From: Megaera polyxenophila
GTDB lineage: Bacteria > Pseudomonadota > Alphaproteobacteria > Rickettsiales > Rickettsiaceae
Direction of reading: 5' to 3'
Length of the DNA: 64,000 nucleotides
Assembly: GCF_029982035.1 (NCBI RefSeq)
Contig: NZ_CP104166.1
Coordinates: 310,001 to 374,000, forward strand
Made by a program: the position numbers and the translations under genes. The first letter of the stretch is position 1. Each line of letters opens with the position of its first letter. Of this stretch, positions 9,408 to 18,123 are shown piece after piece. The notes beneath the pieces are model-generated. The model was not told where the DNA came from and ran no database searches. It worked only from the letters and a program-made list of their open reading frames with translations.

Positions 9408-9473
9408 CCTTGTATTTAAAAGGTTTGTAGATATATTGAGTATTCATTAATTTTATTTAAGTAACCAAATAGA

Positions 9474-10336
9474 ATGAGCAGAATTAGACGATACAACAAG
9501 CTTCCTACTGTTTTGAGAGAAGATGAATTTAACGAATTTGTCTTACCGCATCTTAAAAAAGGCACACGTGGTCCAAGTAAAAAGATATCATTTTTCAAAT
9601 TATTTAATTACATTCTTAAACTCATGCATACTGGTTGCCAATGGGAACAGATACCAATAGACAAAAATAAAGACGGCATGCCAGAAATTCACTATACTAA
9701 TATCTATAATGCTTTTAAGTTCTGGGTTAAGCACGGATGCTTTGATAAGATTTTCGAAGCTTCGGTGGCAAGGTTATTTAAAGCTGGAATGCTTGATACT
9801 GATATATTACATGGTGATGGTACTTGTACTTCTGCTAAAAAAGGGGTGACAACTTAGGGTATAATGGTCATAAACACACTAAAGGAGACAAGGTTGTACC
9901 GTTTTGTGATAGAAACTGCAATGTTATTGCGCCTTTTGTTACTGCTCCGGGTAATAGGAATGAAGGAATCCTGCTTACTCCTGCAATATCAAACTTAAAA
10001 AAGATTGTAAAACTAATAGGTATAGATCTCAAGGAAAGTACCATGAGCTTAGATGGTGTATATAATTCACGTAAAAATCGTAAAGCAATTTTTAATCTTG
10101 GCATGACTCCTAATATGCCAGAGAATAAAAGGAGTCGCAAGAAATCTAAGCGAGGAAGAAAGCAAACTTTTTGCCGGAAAATCTTTAAAGAAAGGTTTAG
10201 AACGATAGAGAGAATATTTGCCTGGGAAGATAAATTCAAACGGTTGTTACTGAGATTTGAATTCCACAGCATAAACCATTATGCTCTGAAAACTATAGCC
10301 TACAGCATGGTTAACCTGCGGCATTTTTGTGGATAA
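9474..10336 (+). CDS. IS5-family transposase, two frames joined by a -1 shift (copy D)
   Basis: Frame 1 is 9474-9857 and frame 2 ends at 10336. The likely slippage site is the A6G4 run at 9837-9846, five codons before the frame 1 stop. Fusion by -1 slippage gives 287 residues with an intact DDE triad. An ATG at 10043 inside frame 2 could also make a 97-residue C-terminal product. Confidence 0.85.
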
Positions 10337-10365
10337 CGGCTAAGCATGGATTAAACAAGGTGCGG

Positions 10366-10506
10366 ATGAAGCTAAAGGGAGAATACTGCCCAAATTGCCA
10401 AAAATTAAGCAATTTGATTATAAAATCATCAAAAATTCCAATACAAAAGCTGCAGTTCCAAAATCTTATCGACGAGAATAAAAACCTACCCGTTTTTAAA
10501 CTATGA
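10366..10506 (+). CDS. Small CxxC open frame in the IS tail (46 codons)
   Basis: Past the transposase stop, every full copy has an ATG preceded by AAGG at a suitable distance and a 46-codon frame beginning MKLKGEYCPNCQKLSNLI and ending PVFKL (here NLPVFKL). Equivalents are at 3159-3299 (-), 5832-5972 (+), 13065-13205 (-) and 49927-50067 (-). The CPNC pair could bind zinc, but only one such pair is present. It might be a passenger peptide, a remnant of a longer ancestral reading frame or chance. No function is assigned. Confidence 0.35.
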   Translation: MKLKGEYCPNCQKLSNLIIKSSKIPIQKLQFQNLIDENKNLPVFKL

Positions 10507-10521
10507 AACCAGCAATGAGTT

Positions 10522-10617
10522 TATTATATCAAATTGCTCAAAAAACGTTCCTATTGATAAAATACCTACTGCTTCTTTTTGTTCTTTGGTAAGACTTCGC
10601 TGTTGTGCTTCTTGCAT
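10522..10617 (-). pseudogene. First 32 codons of an MFS transporter (ProP-like), cut by IS copy D
   Basis: From the ATG at 10617 the minus strand reads MQEAQQRSLTKEQKEAVGIL then SIGTFFEQFD before running into the IS. This matches the N-terminus of rickettsial major-facilitator transporters of the proline/betaine (ProP) type, where SIGTFLEYFDLMLY leads into the first membrane helix. The remaining 400 or so residues are absent from the window, so the gene is dead. The start context and clean frame suggest a recent break. Confidence 0.75.
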
Positions 10618-10931
10618 TTAAATTAATGATTATTTTATAAATTTTTCCCATTAAAGCAGTTATTTAAACTACTTTTCAACCATTTATTGCACTAATATAA
10701 TAAATTATTGAGATTCCTTGTTATTTTATAGTATAGGAATTTCAAAATTTGTAACCAGAAAAATTGTTAATCAAAACTTTGAAAATTCGTTTAATAAAAT
10801 GTAGTTACAAGCCACAATATTAGAAATTATCAACACTTTTATAAAAATCTCTGCCAGAATCTATCTAAAAATAGGTTCAGTTTTACAAATTATGTGGCTA
10901 AGACGTGAAAGAAGTGTTCGCCATAATGATG
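10618..10931. other. Intergenic region with no recognisable gene
   Basis: AT-rich, with no frame of note. It contains the former promoter and leader of the cut ProP-like gene and the sequence past the 3' end of the IS91-type transposase remnant. I see no IS91 terminal signature that I could defend. Confidence 0.4.
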
Positions 10932-12060
10932 TTATCTAGGCGTTGATAATAATTCATTGATTCTTATTAATAACAATGGCGGAGATAAACCGTAATAAAC
11001 TTGCCGCAGATTCATACATTTATTGCAATTATAGCAAAACAGAGGATCTATTTTAAAATTCAACCAAATCATTAATCTCCAACTAATGAGCTTGGTTTTC
11101 TTATGAACGATTTGATTAATTGCCTTATATACGATAGGTAATTGTACGCCCCTAGTTCTATTAGATAAAAAACCGTAATACCTAATCATTCAAAATAACG
11201 ATCTGGTATATGCATAATCAGACTAGCTATGAACTGCATCACGGGCATAGTTATGCGATCAATTGTATTATTATAGTGATCAAGAAATTTAAACGTTACC
11301 TGCTTTCCGTCGTAATTTTCTATTCTTGTCTCGGAAATAGGGGGCGTTTTATATACCGCCCTAAATATTCTATGTTGCGTTTATGATCATCCGATGGTTT
11401 TTGTAAATAAACATACCAACTGATTTCGTATAAACTACTCATCCAGTTATTAAAATTCTCAGCATTTTGATATGCGGACGGCAACTTCAAATTACTTGAG
11501 ATATATTGAAAGCGAAATAACTCAAGGACTCTATGTCTCCACATTTTTTTAATAGGTTCGGCAGGAAAAAATAATTTTTGCCACTTGCCTTTGCTATTTA
11601 TACCGCCGCAAGTAACCGATAAATGGATATGAACATTGCGTTTTAAATCTCTACCGAAAGTGTGTAAGGCAGTAAATATACCAACCACAAGATTTTTCTT
11701 TGTAGCTATCTCCTTAATAATTCCTGCTGCAATACCGGAAATCAATCCAAACAGATCACGATTGAGCCAAAATATCGGCCATAAAGAGTCCGGCATTGTA
11801 AATGTAATGTGCTGCCATCGTGTTTTTGGTAGAACATTGCTAGCCTTACTCACCCATTGATCCGTTTGTTTCTTACCACAACGAGAACAAAACCTACCTT
11901 TACAGCTGAATGCTACCGATTTATTGCGGTTACAATCACGGCAGCTATAACGTTTAAATCCTAAATATTTCGTTCCACACGATATAACTTTAGTGACGTT
12001 GAAAATAATGCCGTATCTTAGCTTGCCGTATTTTTTAGCGAAATCGAGACCAATTACCAC
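10932..12060 (-). pseudogene. IS91-family (Y2) transposase, broken by two frameshifts
   Basis: The largest piece (11320-12060, 246 codons) has the N-terminal zinc-binding region (YSCRDCNRNKSVAFSCKG, then RFCSRCGKK), the HIHLSVTCGG histidine motif of HUH-type single-strand nucleases, and YLGRYIKRP with the tyrosine motif. There the frame shifts in a C-run near 11335. The next 130 bases encode PISETRIENYDGKQVTFKF in another frame, ending RYFE. A second shift near 11187 leads to the third frame (10932-11189), IRYYGFLSNRTRG, with a CYNCNKC pair. Together these form one rolling-circle transposase of normal order, now inactive unless the shifts are sequencing errors. Confidence 0.85.
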
Positions 12061-12133
12061 GGTCTAGAAAAATATGTTTTATAGATATTCCTTTACCGAC
12101 TATTTCCATAAATTACTTATAGTTAATGTTTTC

Positions 12134-12388
12134 TTACCAAGGAATCTTTCTTCCTTTGCGTTCTAAATCAAATTCTTTACAATCAGGGCAATAGTAAACA
12201 GAATTATACTTATGATTGGGAGATATTTTTCGCAACATTATCCAGAAAGCCTTGGCTATTTCCTTATCTCCTTCGGAAAAAATCTTTTTGATCCTGCTGT
12301 AAGGAATTGCTTGCTCTTTAGAAATGGCCTTAAGAGTTTTTACCGCTAATTCATTGACCAAATGCTGCTCAGAGTGCAAGTTACTCAT
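12134..12388 (-). CDS. Hypothetical 84-residue protein upstream of the IS91-type transposase
   Basis: Not recognised. It is a soluble, basic, mixed-charge protein beginning MSNLHSEQHLVNELAVKTLK and ending with a CPDC pair in SVYYCPDCKEFDLERKG. It lies 73 bases upstream of the IS91-type gene on the same strand and could be an accessory gene of that element, but a shared origin is not shown. There is no membrane segment. Confidence 0.5.
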   Translation of the reverse strand: MSNLHSEQHLVNELAVKTLKAISKEQAIPYSRIKKIFSEGDKEIAKAFWIMLRKISPNHKYNSVYYCPDCKEFDLERKGRKIPW

Positions 12389-12550
12389 AACTCAATTATA
12401 TATTATCTTATGTATGTCTAACATTCAGTCTTTATAACTCAAGTTAAAACAAATCAAATACCAGTATTATAATCCTCCATAAATATTTATCGGTCAAGAG
12501 TATCTTCTTTTAAGCTGCCACCGATAGGTGGCTTATCTTGTTTATATTAT

Positions 12551-12766
12551 TTAATACAGACGATAGTTTCTGGTTAATCTGATTTTAGAAATTTTAGCTA
12601 ACTGAGCATATAGCTCTAGCTGATTTTTGCAGAAAATAAATTTATGTCCACCTCGGTTACTATCAAAAGTACCCCATGCGCAAATCAGAGTGAGCCCGCC
12701 AAATAAATTATTTTGCTGGTAGAGGTGATAATATCGTTTTAGTTTTTTAAATTTAAGTAAAATCAT
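12551..12766 (-). CDS. WGR-domain protein (71 residues)
   Basis: The sequence YYHLYQQNNLFGGLTLICAW then GTFDSNRGGHKF, with later KIRLTRNYRLY, follows the WGR domain plan: beta strands, W-G-x-x-G/N-R-G-G, and a late K-R-x-x-x-Y. WGR domains are found in PARPs, MolR and small bacterial proteins and are thought to bind nucleic acid. The ATG overlaps the end of the recombinase frame by four bases (12763-12766), so they would be co-translated. Small WGR genes next to resolvases suggest a plasmid or mobile origin (inference). The central Trp-Gly is kept although the usual Arg is Thr. Confidence 0.65.
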   Translation of the reverse strand: MILLKFKKLKRYYHLYQQNNLFGGLTLICAWGTFDSNRGGHKFIFCKNQLELYAQLAKISKIRLTRNYRLY

Positions 12767-13049
12767 TCAGTAGCGTGGCTAATTAATAATTTTGTATCAG
12801 ATTCTTTAGGAGAGCCGTCGCCATTAACATATTCATAAAGAGTAGCCGTAGATATGTTAAGCCTTTTTACTAAATCTTTTAAGCTTCTGCCTAATCTATC
12901 AAGTTTCCATATTACCAGAGTATTACGAGGTTGGAGAGCTTTAAGGCAATTAATTAATCCTGGTCTGTTATCGGGTCTTGACCCTGACTGGCTATCAGAA
13001 TAAATCCGGTCTTCGCTAACACCAGCAGCGAGTAGGGCGTCTTTCTGTA
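12763..13049 (-). pseudogene. Serine recombinase (resolvase/invertase) lacking its N-terminus and its middle
   Basis: The frame enters from IS copy E and reads SLQKDALLAAGVSEDRIYSD, then SGSRPDNRPGL and LVIWKLDRLGRSLKDLV, the central part of a Tn3-type resolvase catalytic domain. The N-terminal beta strand with the active-site serine (usual GYARVST) is missing, replaced by IS. After KDLV the sequence jumps directly to a helix-turn-helix, RLNISTATLYEYV, so about 80 residues of the usual dimerisation helix are also gone. An ATG inside the IS tip (13068) gives an open frame, but the product could not be catalytic. The missing 5' part is not beyond the IS at 14207. Confidence 0.8.
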
Positions 13050-14206
13050 AACTCATTGCTGGTTTCATAGTTTAAAAACGGGTAGGTTTTTATTCTCGTC
13101 GATAAGATTTTGGAACTGCAGCTTTTGTATTGGAATTTTTGATGATTTTATAATCAAATTGCTTAATTTTTGGCAATTTGGGCAGTATTCTCCCTTTAGC
13201 TTCATCCGCACCTTGTTTAATCCATGCTTAGCCGTTATCCACAAAAATGCCGCAGGTTAACCATGCTGTAGGCTATAGTTTTCAGAGCATAATGGTTTAT
13301 GCTGTGGAATTCAAATCTCAGTAACAACCGTTTGAATTTATCTTCCCAGGCAAATATTCTCTCTATCGTTCTAAACCTTTCTTTAAAGATTTTCCGGCAA
13401 AAAGTTTGCTTTCTTCCTCGCTTAGATTTCTTGCGACTCCTTTTATTCTCTGGCATATTAGGAGTCATGCCAAGATTAAAAATTGCTTTACGATTTTTAC
13501 GTGAATTATATACACCATCTAAGCTCATGGTACTTTCCTTGAGATCTATACCTATTAGTTTTACAATCTTTTTTAAGTTTGATATTGCAGGAGTAAGCAG
13601 GATTCCTTCATTCCTATTACCCGGAGCAGTAACAAAAGGCGCAATAACATTGCAGTTTCTATCACAAAACGGTACAACCTTGTCTCCTTTAGTGTGTTTA
13701 TGACCATTATACCCTAAGTTGTCACCCTTTTTTAGCAGAAGTACAAGTACCATCACCATGTAATATATCAGTATCAAGCATTCCAGCTTTAAATAACCTT
13801 GCCACCGAAGCTTCGAAAATCTTATCAAAGCATCCGTGCTTAACCCAGAACTTAAAAGCATTATAGATATTAGTATAGTGAATTTCTGGCATGCCGTCTT
13901 TATTTTTGTCTATTGGTATCTGTTCCCATTGGCAACCAGTATGCATGAGTTTAAGAATGTAATTAAATAATTTGAAAAATGATATCTTTTTACTTGGACC
14001 ACGTGTGCCTTTTTTAAGATGCGGTAAGACAAATTCGTTAAATTCATCTTCTCTCAAAACAGTAGGAAGCTTGTTGTATCGTCTAATTCTGCTCATTCTA
14101 TTTGGTTACTTAAATAAAATTAATGAATACTCAATATATCTACAAACCTTTTAAATACAAGGCTATAATGGTTTTATTTCGTAAAAATTCAAACCCGCAA
14201 TGAGTT
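13050..14206 (-). mobile_element. IS5-family insertion sequence, copy E (1157 bp, one base deleted)
   Basis: A minus-strand copy, one base shorter than the others. One G is missing from the frameshift run (A6G3 at 13725-13733, read on the minus strand). It shares the CTA variant and the T-ended right terminus with copy D. The left flank is the recombinase and the right flank is sequence in front of rnpB, with no target duplication. Confidence 0.93.
13235..14096 (-). pseudogene. IS5-family transposase, copy E, damaged at the frameshift site
   Basis: Frame 1 (13722-14096) now ends after 124 codons at TGA directly behind the A6G3 run. The downstream frame (to 13235) still carries the second Asp and the Glu. 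With one G lost, a -1 slip no longer joins the two frames; a +1 or -2 shift would be needed. This copy is therefore probably unable to make full transposase, though its ends could be moved by transposase from other copies. Confidence 0.8.
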
Positions 14207-14431
14207 CTAGCTATTAAATATCAAAACTATTTAAAAGTGAAGTTGGAGGTTCAGAGATTTTGATCAGCTTTCTGCGAAATGATTTATAGTTGATAACCTC
14301 AACGATATTAGAGTTTAGGAAAGTTTTTGATAGAAAATTTTATTATAAGCATTTGCATTTATTATCAAATGTCGCTTAGTAATGCAAAACAGTTCTTATA
14401 ACGGAATTTTATACATTTATAAAAGTTTTAT

Positions 14432-14460
14432 TTGACAGATACAATCTTAAATTTTAAAAT
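14432..14460 (+). promoter_or_regulatory. Sigma-70 type promoter of rnpB
   Basis: A perfect TTGACA (14432-14437), a 17-base spacer and TAAAAT (14455-14460) place the transcription start at about 14467-14470, exactly where the RNase P RNA begins. This is the strongest promoter match I saw in the window. Confidence 0.85.
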
Positions 14461-14469
14461 TACTTGCTG

Positions 14470-14848
14470 TGATGGTCGCGCAGTTGCGTCAAGTTTTTGA
14501 CGAGGAAAGTCCGGACTCCATACAGACATGATGCTGGATAATCTCCAGCGGAGCATCGTTAAGGATGTTTTAGGGAAAGTGCAGCAGAAAGATACCGCCA
14601 TTAATTTGGTAAGGGTGAAATGGTGCGGTAAGAGCGCACCGGGTTTCTTGGTGACAAGAGCCGCTTGGCAAACCCCATCAGGAGCAAAATCAAATAGGTG
14701 TAATCGAACTTGAAATTTTATTTTAAGTTCCTAGTTGTCTGTAACTAGATATTATACGGGTAGGTTGCTTGAGGTAAATGGTAACATTTATCCTAGATAA
14801 ATAACTGCGGTAGCTTTGGCTATACAGAATCCGGCTTATAGACCATCA
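14470..14848 (+). ncRNA. rnpB: RNase P RNA
   Basis: The catalytic RNA that trims tRNA 5' leaders. The closing helix P1 is visible as TGATGGTC at the start and GACCATCA at the end. The universally conserved GAGGAAAGTCCGGACTCC lies at about 14502-14519, and the conserved 3' part ACAGAATCCGGCTTATAGACC ends at 14844. The GGTAAGGGTGAAATGGTG and AGAGCGCACCGG segments of the bacterial type A core are also present. Length of about 380 nt is normal. It is transcribed from the promoter just upstream. Short open frames inside it are not genes. Confidence 0.96.
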
Positions 14849-14886
14849 TTGTCTTTCTTGTGACTATATCATTTAATTAAAGAGAA

Positions 14887-15552
14887 ATGATCAAATTCTT
14901 TCATTATCCTATATGTCCTCTTTCACGCCAAATTAGGGTATATCTAACCGAGTTAAACCTCGAAGTTAGTTTGGTTAAAGAAGCTTATTGGGAGCGAAGG
15001 GAAGATTTTATTAGAATTAACCCTGGTTCAACCCTGCCGGTAATAATATTTGGGGAAGAAGCTATAATTGGTTATTACGCAATTACTGAATTTCTAAGCG
15101 AAAAATTCGATAATTTCTACTTAATGCCTAAAACCCTTAAAGAAAAAACTAAAATCCGCCAAGAAATTTACTGGTTTAACGAAAAATTTTATCGTGAAGT
15201 AAGTAAATTAATCCTTGAAGAAAAAATGATTCGTCTTCTTAGAAGGATAGGGGGTCCTAGAAGTGAATATATAAGAGCAGCTAAAGCAAATTTACTTCCT
15301 CATTTCAAATATTTGACCTCTCGGTTAAATACTCATTCGTATATAACCTCAGAACAAATGACATGCGCAGACGTAGTAGCAGCTTCACACATTTCAACGA
15401 TTGACTATTTCGGCGAGATAAAATGGGATAATTTCCCACTTATTAAACAGTGGTATGCAATTATAAAATCACGTCCTAGTTTTAGGTCAATTCTGCAAGA
15501 TCACATAGCTGGGTTTGTTCCATATACAGATTATGCAAATCTTGATTTTTAA
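14887..15552 (+). CDS. Glutathione S-transferase family protein
   Basis: A 221-residue two-domain protein. The N-terminal thioredoxin-like half has FFHYPICPLSRQIRVYL (residues 4-20) and the cis-proline and binding segment NPGSTLPVIIF, followed by the AITEFLSEKF helix. The C-terminal half is helical, with the N-capping type TCADVVAASHI motif near residue 158. Such proteins conjugate glutathione to electrophiles or bind it structurally. The start is preceded by AAAGAGA. It is alone between rnpB and an IS5-type transposase. The substrate cannot be told. Confidence 0.85.
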   Translation: MIKFFHYPICPLSRQIRVYLTELNLEVSLVKEAYWERREDFIRINPGSTLPVIIFGEEAIIGYYAITEFLSEKFDNFYLMPKTLKEKTKIRQEIYWFNEKFYREVSKLILEEKMIRLLRRIGGPRSEYIRAAKANLLPHFKYLTSRLNTHSYITSEQMTCADVVAASHISTIDYFGEIKWDNFPLIKQWYAIIKSRPSFRSILQDHIAGFVPYTDYANLDF

Positions 15553-15679
15553 GTATGTTTTTAAAAATCAATAAAAAAATCTATACTTTAAAAGATATTA
15601 GGTTAAAAAAAATAATAAATAGTCTCTCCGTCAAAACTCTCTACCCCTGAATTAGAAGGGGTTTCATGTTATAAATGGC

Positions 15680-15731
15680 TTACGAAATCCATAAGAAAAT
15701 GTTATAATTAGCGCATAAAGCTTATGGATTT
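15680..15731 (+). promoter_or_regulatory. Transposase promoter inside an 11-bp inverted repeat
   Basis: An extended -10 box (TG-T-TATAAT, 15700-15708) with TTACGA 17 bases upstream lies between AAATCCATAAG (15685-15695) and CTTATGGATTT (15721-15731). The repeat overlaps the spacer and the leader, so it could be an operator or a transcript hairpin that limits transposase expression. It is not an obvious IS terminus, because no matching copy is seen downstream of the gene. Confidence 0.5.
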
Positions 15732-15739
15732 TAAAGTAT

Positions 15740-17053
15740 ATGCCTATAGAAAATATTAGTTTTTCTCAAAAACAAGAAAGATTATTTGGTGAAAAATTAT
15801 CTATACAACTAAATCGCAAAAACAAATTATATAAACTGAGAGATTTGGTAAATTGGTCTGAACTTGAAGCGCTGGCATTAGCTAAGGTTGAAATCAAGCA
15901 ATTCGGTAGAAATAAGAAGGATCATAGAGTAATGCTAGGACTATCAATGCTGCAAGCTATGTATAACGGTTCTGATTCGTTTACGGAGGAAGAATTAAAG
16001 GAAAATATATATTGGCAATATTTTTGCGGCTATGAGTATATGCAACAAGATATTGACGTATCGGAGGCGACTATACGTAGATTCCGCAATGCTCTGGGAG
16101 AGGAAGGATATAAAGAGATTCTAAAAGAGCTTTTGCGTATAGGACTGAAGGTCGGAGCACTCAAAAAAAAAGACTTGGAATCGGCGATTATAGATACGAC
16201 TGTACAGATTAAGAATATCAAACATCCACATGACGTACATTTAATGGAGACCGCAAGAGCAAAAGTAGTAGATCTCTGTAAACGACTTGGTATTTCGCTT
16301 AACGAGACATACGCCAAGAGTTTTAAATATAAGACGATCAAGCTTTGGAAGTACAAGGAAGATAGTAAAGCAAGGCAACGTAGAAAAATAATGATAAGCT
16401 TAAAAGTCCGCTTAGGTAGGTTGATCCGTATATGCTGGAGAGGTATAGAAAAATCAAAATTAGAACTATCTGCTGAGGATAGCGCCATTTTTACGAGAGT
16501 TAAAAATATTCATGCCCAGTCTGTGCTTAAGAAAAAGGACAAGGATATTTATAAAAAAGAGCATAAGATAGTCTATAGCTTTCATGCTCCGGAGGTAGAG
16601 TGTATCGGCAAGGGTAAAATGAATAAACCTTACGAATTTGGTAACAAAGTCGGGATTGCAGTAAGCGGCCGAGGCAACTTTATTCTTGGGGTTAAATCTT
16701 TTCACGGTAACCCCTACGACGGACATACTTTAGATCAAACGGTATCGGAGCTGCGCAAGCTAAGTCCGGAGACTAGCAAAATTTTTGTAGATCTTGGTTA
16801 CACCGGCCATAACTTCAAAGAAAAAGGCAAGGTTTTTACCGCCAAGACCAAGAAAGCTTTATCAACCGATGACAAAAAGATGCAAAAGCGGAGAAGTGCA
16901 ATTGAACCGATAATAGGTCATCTAAAGAATTTTGGTCGTATGGGTAGAAACTACCTTAAGGGAATAATTGGAGATATCGTTAATCCGCTTATCTCTGCCG
17001 TTGGCTTGAATTTGCGTAGAATCACTAATATTCTCAAAGAATCCACCGCATAA
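15740..17053 (+). CDS. IS5-family transposase (second, unrelated type, 437 residues)
   Basis: A single-frame DDE transposase. It has the N-terminal IS5-type domain with YWQYFCGYEY and SEATIRRFRNALGEEGYKEI (about 96-132), an Asp in SAIIDTTVQ (about 168-176), a second Asp in FVDLGYTGHNFKEKGKV (about 350), and RRSAIEPIIGHLKNFGRMGRNYL near 385-405 with the catalytic Glu. It differs from the split 1158-bp element in length and sequence. I could not find convincing terminal inverted repeats in 15553-15739 or 17054-17223, so the borders are undefined and the element may be end-defective. The gene itself looks intact. Confidence 0.88.
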   Translation: MPIENISFSQKQERLFGEKLSIQLNRKNKLYKLRDLVNWSELEALALAKVEIKQFGRNKKDHRVMLGLSMLQAMYNGSDSFTEEELKENIYWQYFCGYEYMQQDIDVSEATIRRFRNALGEEGYKEILKELLRIGLKVGALKKKDLESAIIDTTVQIKNIKHPHDVHLMETARAKVVDLCKRLGISLNETYAKSFKYKTIKLWKYKEDSKARQRRKIMISLKVRLGRLIRICWRGIEKSKLELSAEDSAIFTRVKNIHAQSVLKKKDKDIYKKEHKIVYSFHAPEVECIGKGKMNKPYEFGNKVGIAVSGRGNFILGVKSFHGNPYDGHTLDQTVSELRKLSPETSKIFVDLGYTGHNFKEKGKVFTAKTKKALSTDDKKMQKRRSAIEPIIGHLKNFGRMGRNYLKGIIGDIVNPLISAVGLNLRRITNILKESTA

Positions 17054-17223
17054 TAATTTTCCGAAAATCTTAATAATTTAAGCAATTAGCATTGCTCAAG
17101 AGAGAATCATGAGTAAATTGTGAATTTTTGCCATCATAGCACCTAAATTTTATATTTTTGGTAAAAAAATACCCCAAAAAAATAAAAATGCGATGATTGA
17201 CTTTTAAAATTATTAAAACTACA

Positions 17224-18117
17224 TCAAAAATTTAGAATTTTGACGGAAAGACTAAATAAATAGAATATTGAATACCAAAATAACTTTTTAGCTACGTGGT
17301 TTTGTTCTGTGTCTGCAAAAAGATTAACTGCATAATATAAAAAAATCAACCCAGAAATTATGGCAGTAATCAAATACAGGTGACTGCTAATGTTTAAAAA
17401 ATAAGGCCATAAACTGATAAAAAACATCAATATACTATAAAACATAATCTGTTTTTTTGTATATAATACTCCTTTGATTACCGGCATCATTGGCACGTTA
17501 CAATTTTTATAGTCATCTGACCTATATAACGCAAGCGCCCATGAATGTGGAGGAGTCCAAATAAAAATAATAGCAAACAACGAAAAAGCTTGCCATGATA
17601 TATTGCCGGTAACTGAGGCCCATCCAATTATTGGTGGCAATGCCCCAGATACTCCTCCTATTACCACATTTTGAACAGATGTTCTTTTTAGCCAAATTGT
17701 ATAGATGTAAATATAATATAATATGGTAAATGCAAGTAAGGCGGCTGATATGATATTTACTGATACCGCCATCATAATTACTGCCATAGTTCCTGTAATT
17801 ATGCCAAAAGCAAGGGCCTCATCAGCTTTTACTGCGCCGGTAACTATAGGCCTTTTTTGGGTACGTTTCATAATTGCATCAATATCTCTATCGTACCACA
17901 TGTTAATTGCTGCGGCTGAACCAGCACCGATAGTTATACATAAAATAGATACAAATGCAATTAGAGGGTGGATATTACCTGGTGCTAGAAGCATACCTGA
18001 GATAGCGGTAAAAACTACTAGCGACATAACGCGTGGTTTCATTAACATGAAATAATCTTTTACCGAACCGCCGAGGTTATCCTCGTATGATAGTGTAGGT
18101 AAATTGATATTGGCCAT
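17224..18117 (-). CDS. ctaB: Protoheme IX farnesyltransferase (heme O synthase)
   Basis: A 297-residue multi-pass membrane prenyltransferase that adds farnesyl to heme b for cytochrome oxidase. The signature MWYDRDIDAIMKRTQKRPI (about 73-91) holds the diphosphate-binding aspartates, and GALPPIIGWASVTG the second conserved loop. About nine hydrophobic helices are evident. It starts six bases after the coxA stop, so it belongs to the cox transcript. Length and motifs are complete. Confidence 0.95.
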   Translation of the reverse strand: MANINLPTLSYEDNLGGSVKDYFMLMKPRVMSLVVFTAISGMLLAPGNIHPLIAFVSILCITIGAGSAAAINMWYDRDIDAIMKRTQKRPIVTGAVKADEALAFGIITGTMAVIMMAVSVNIISAALLAFTILYYIYIYTIWLKRTSVQNVVIGGVSGALPPIIGWASVTGNISWQAFSLFAIIFIWTPPHSWALALYRSDDYKNCNVPMMPVIKGVLYTKKQIMFYSILMFFISLWPYFLNISSHLYLITAIISGLIFLYYAVNLFADTEQNHVAKKLFWYSIFYLFSLSVKILNF

Positions 18118-18123
18118 CGTAGT

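Larger units (their letters stand above)
9364..10521 (+). mobile_element. IS5-family insertion sequence, full copy D (1158 bp)
   Basis: A complete element between two cut genes: the unknown helical protein on the left and the first 32 codons of a ProP-like transporter, on the opposite strand, on the right. Outer bases are CTAAAG on the left and TATTAT on the right, with no duplication. Its right end reads GAGTTT instead of the GAGTTC of most copies, and it has CTA rather than CCA at 10486-10488, both shared with copy E. Confidence 0.93.

Noticed and set aside
14528..14713. A 61-codon open frame inside the RNase P RNA
   Set aside because: The sequence is fully explained by conserved rnpB core elements, and the translation has no features.
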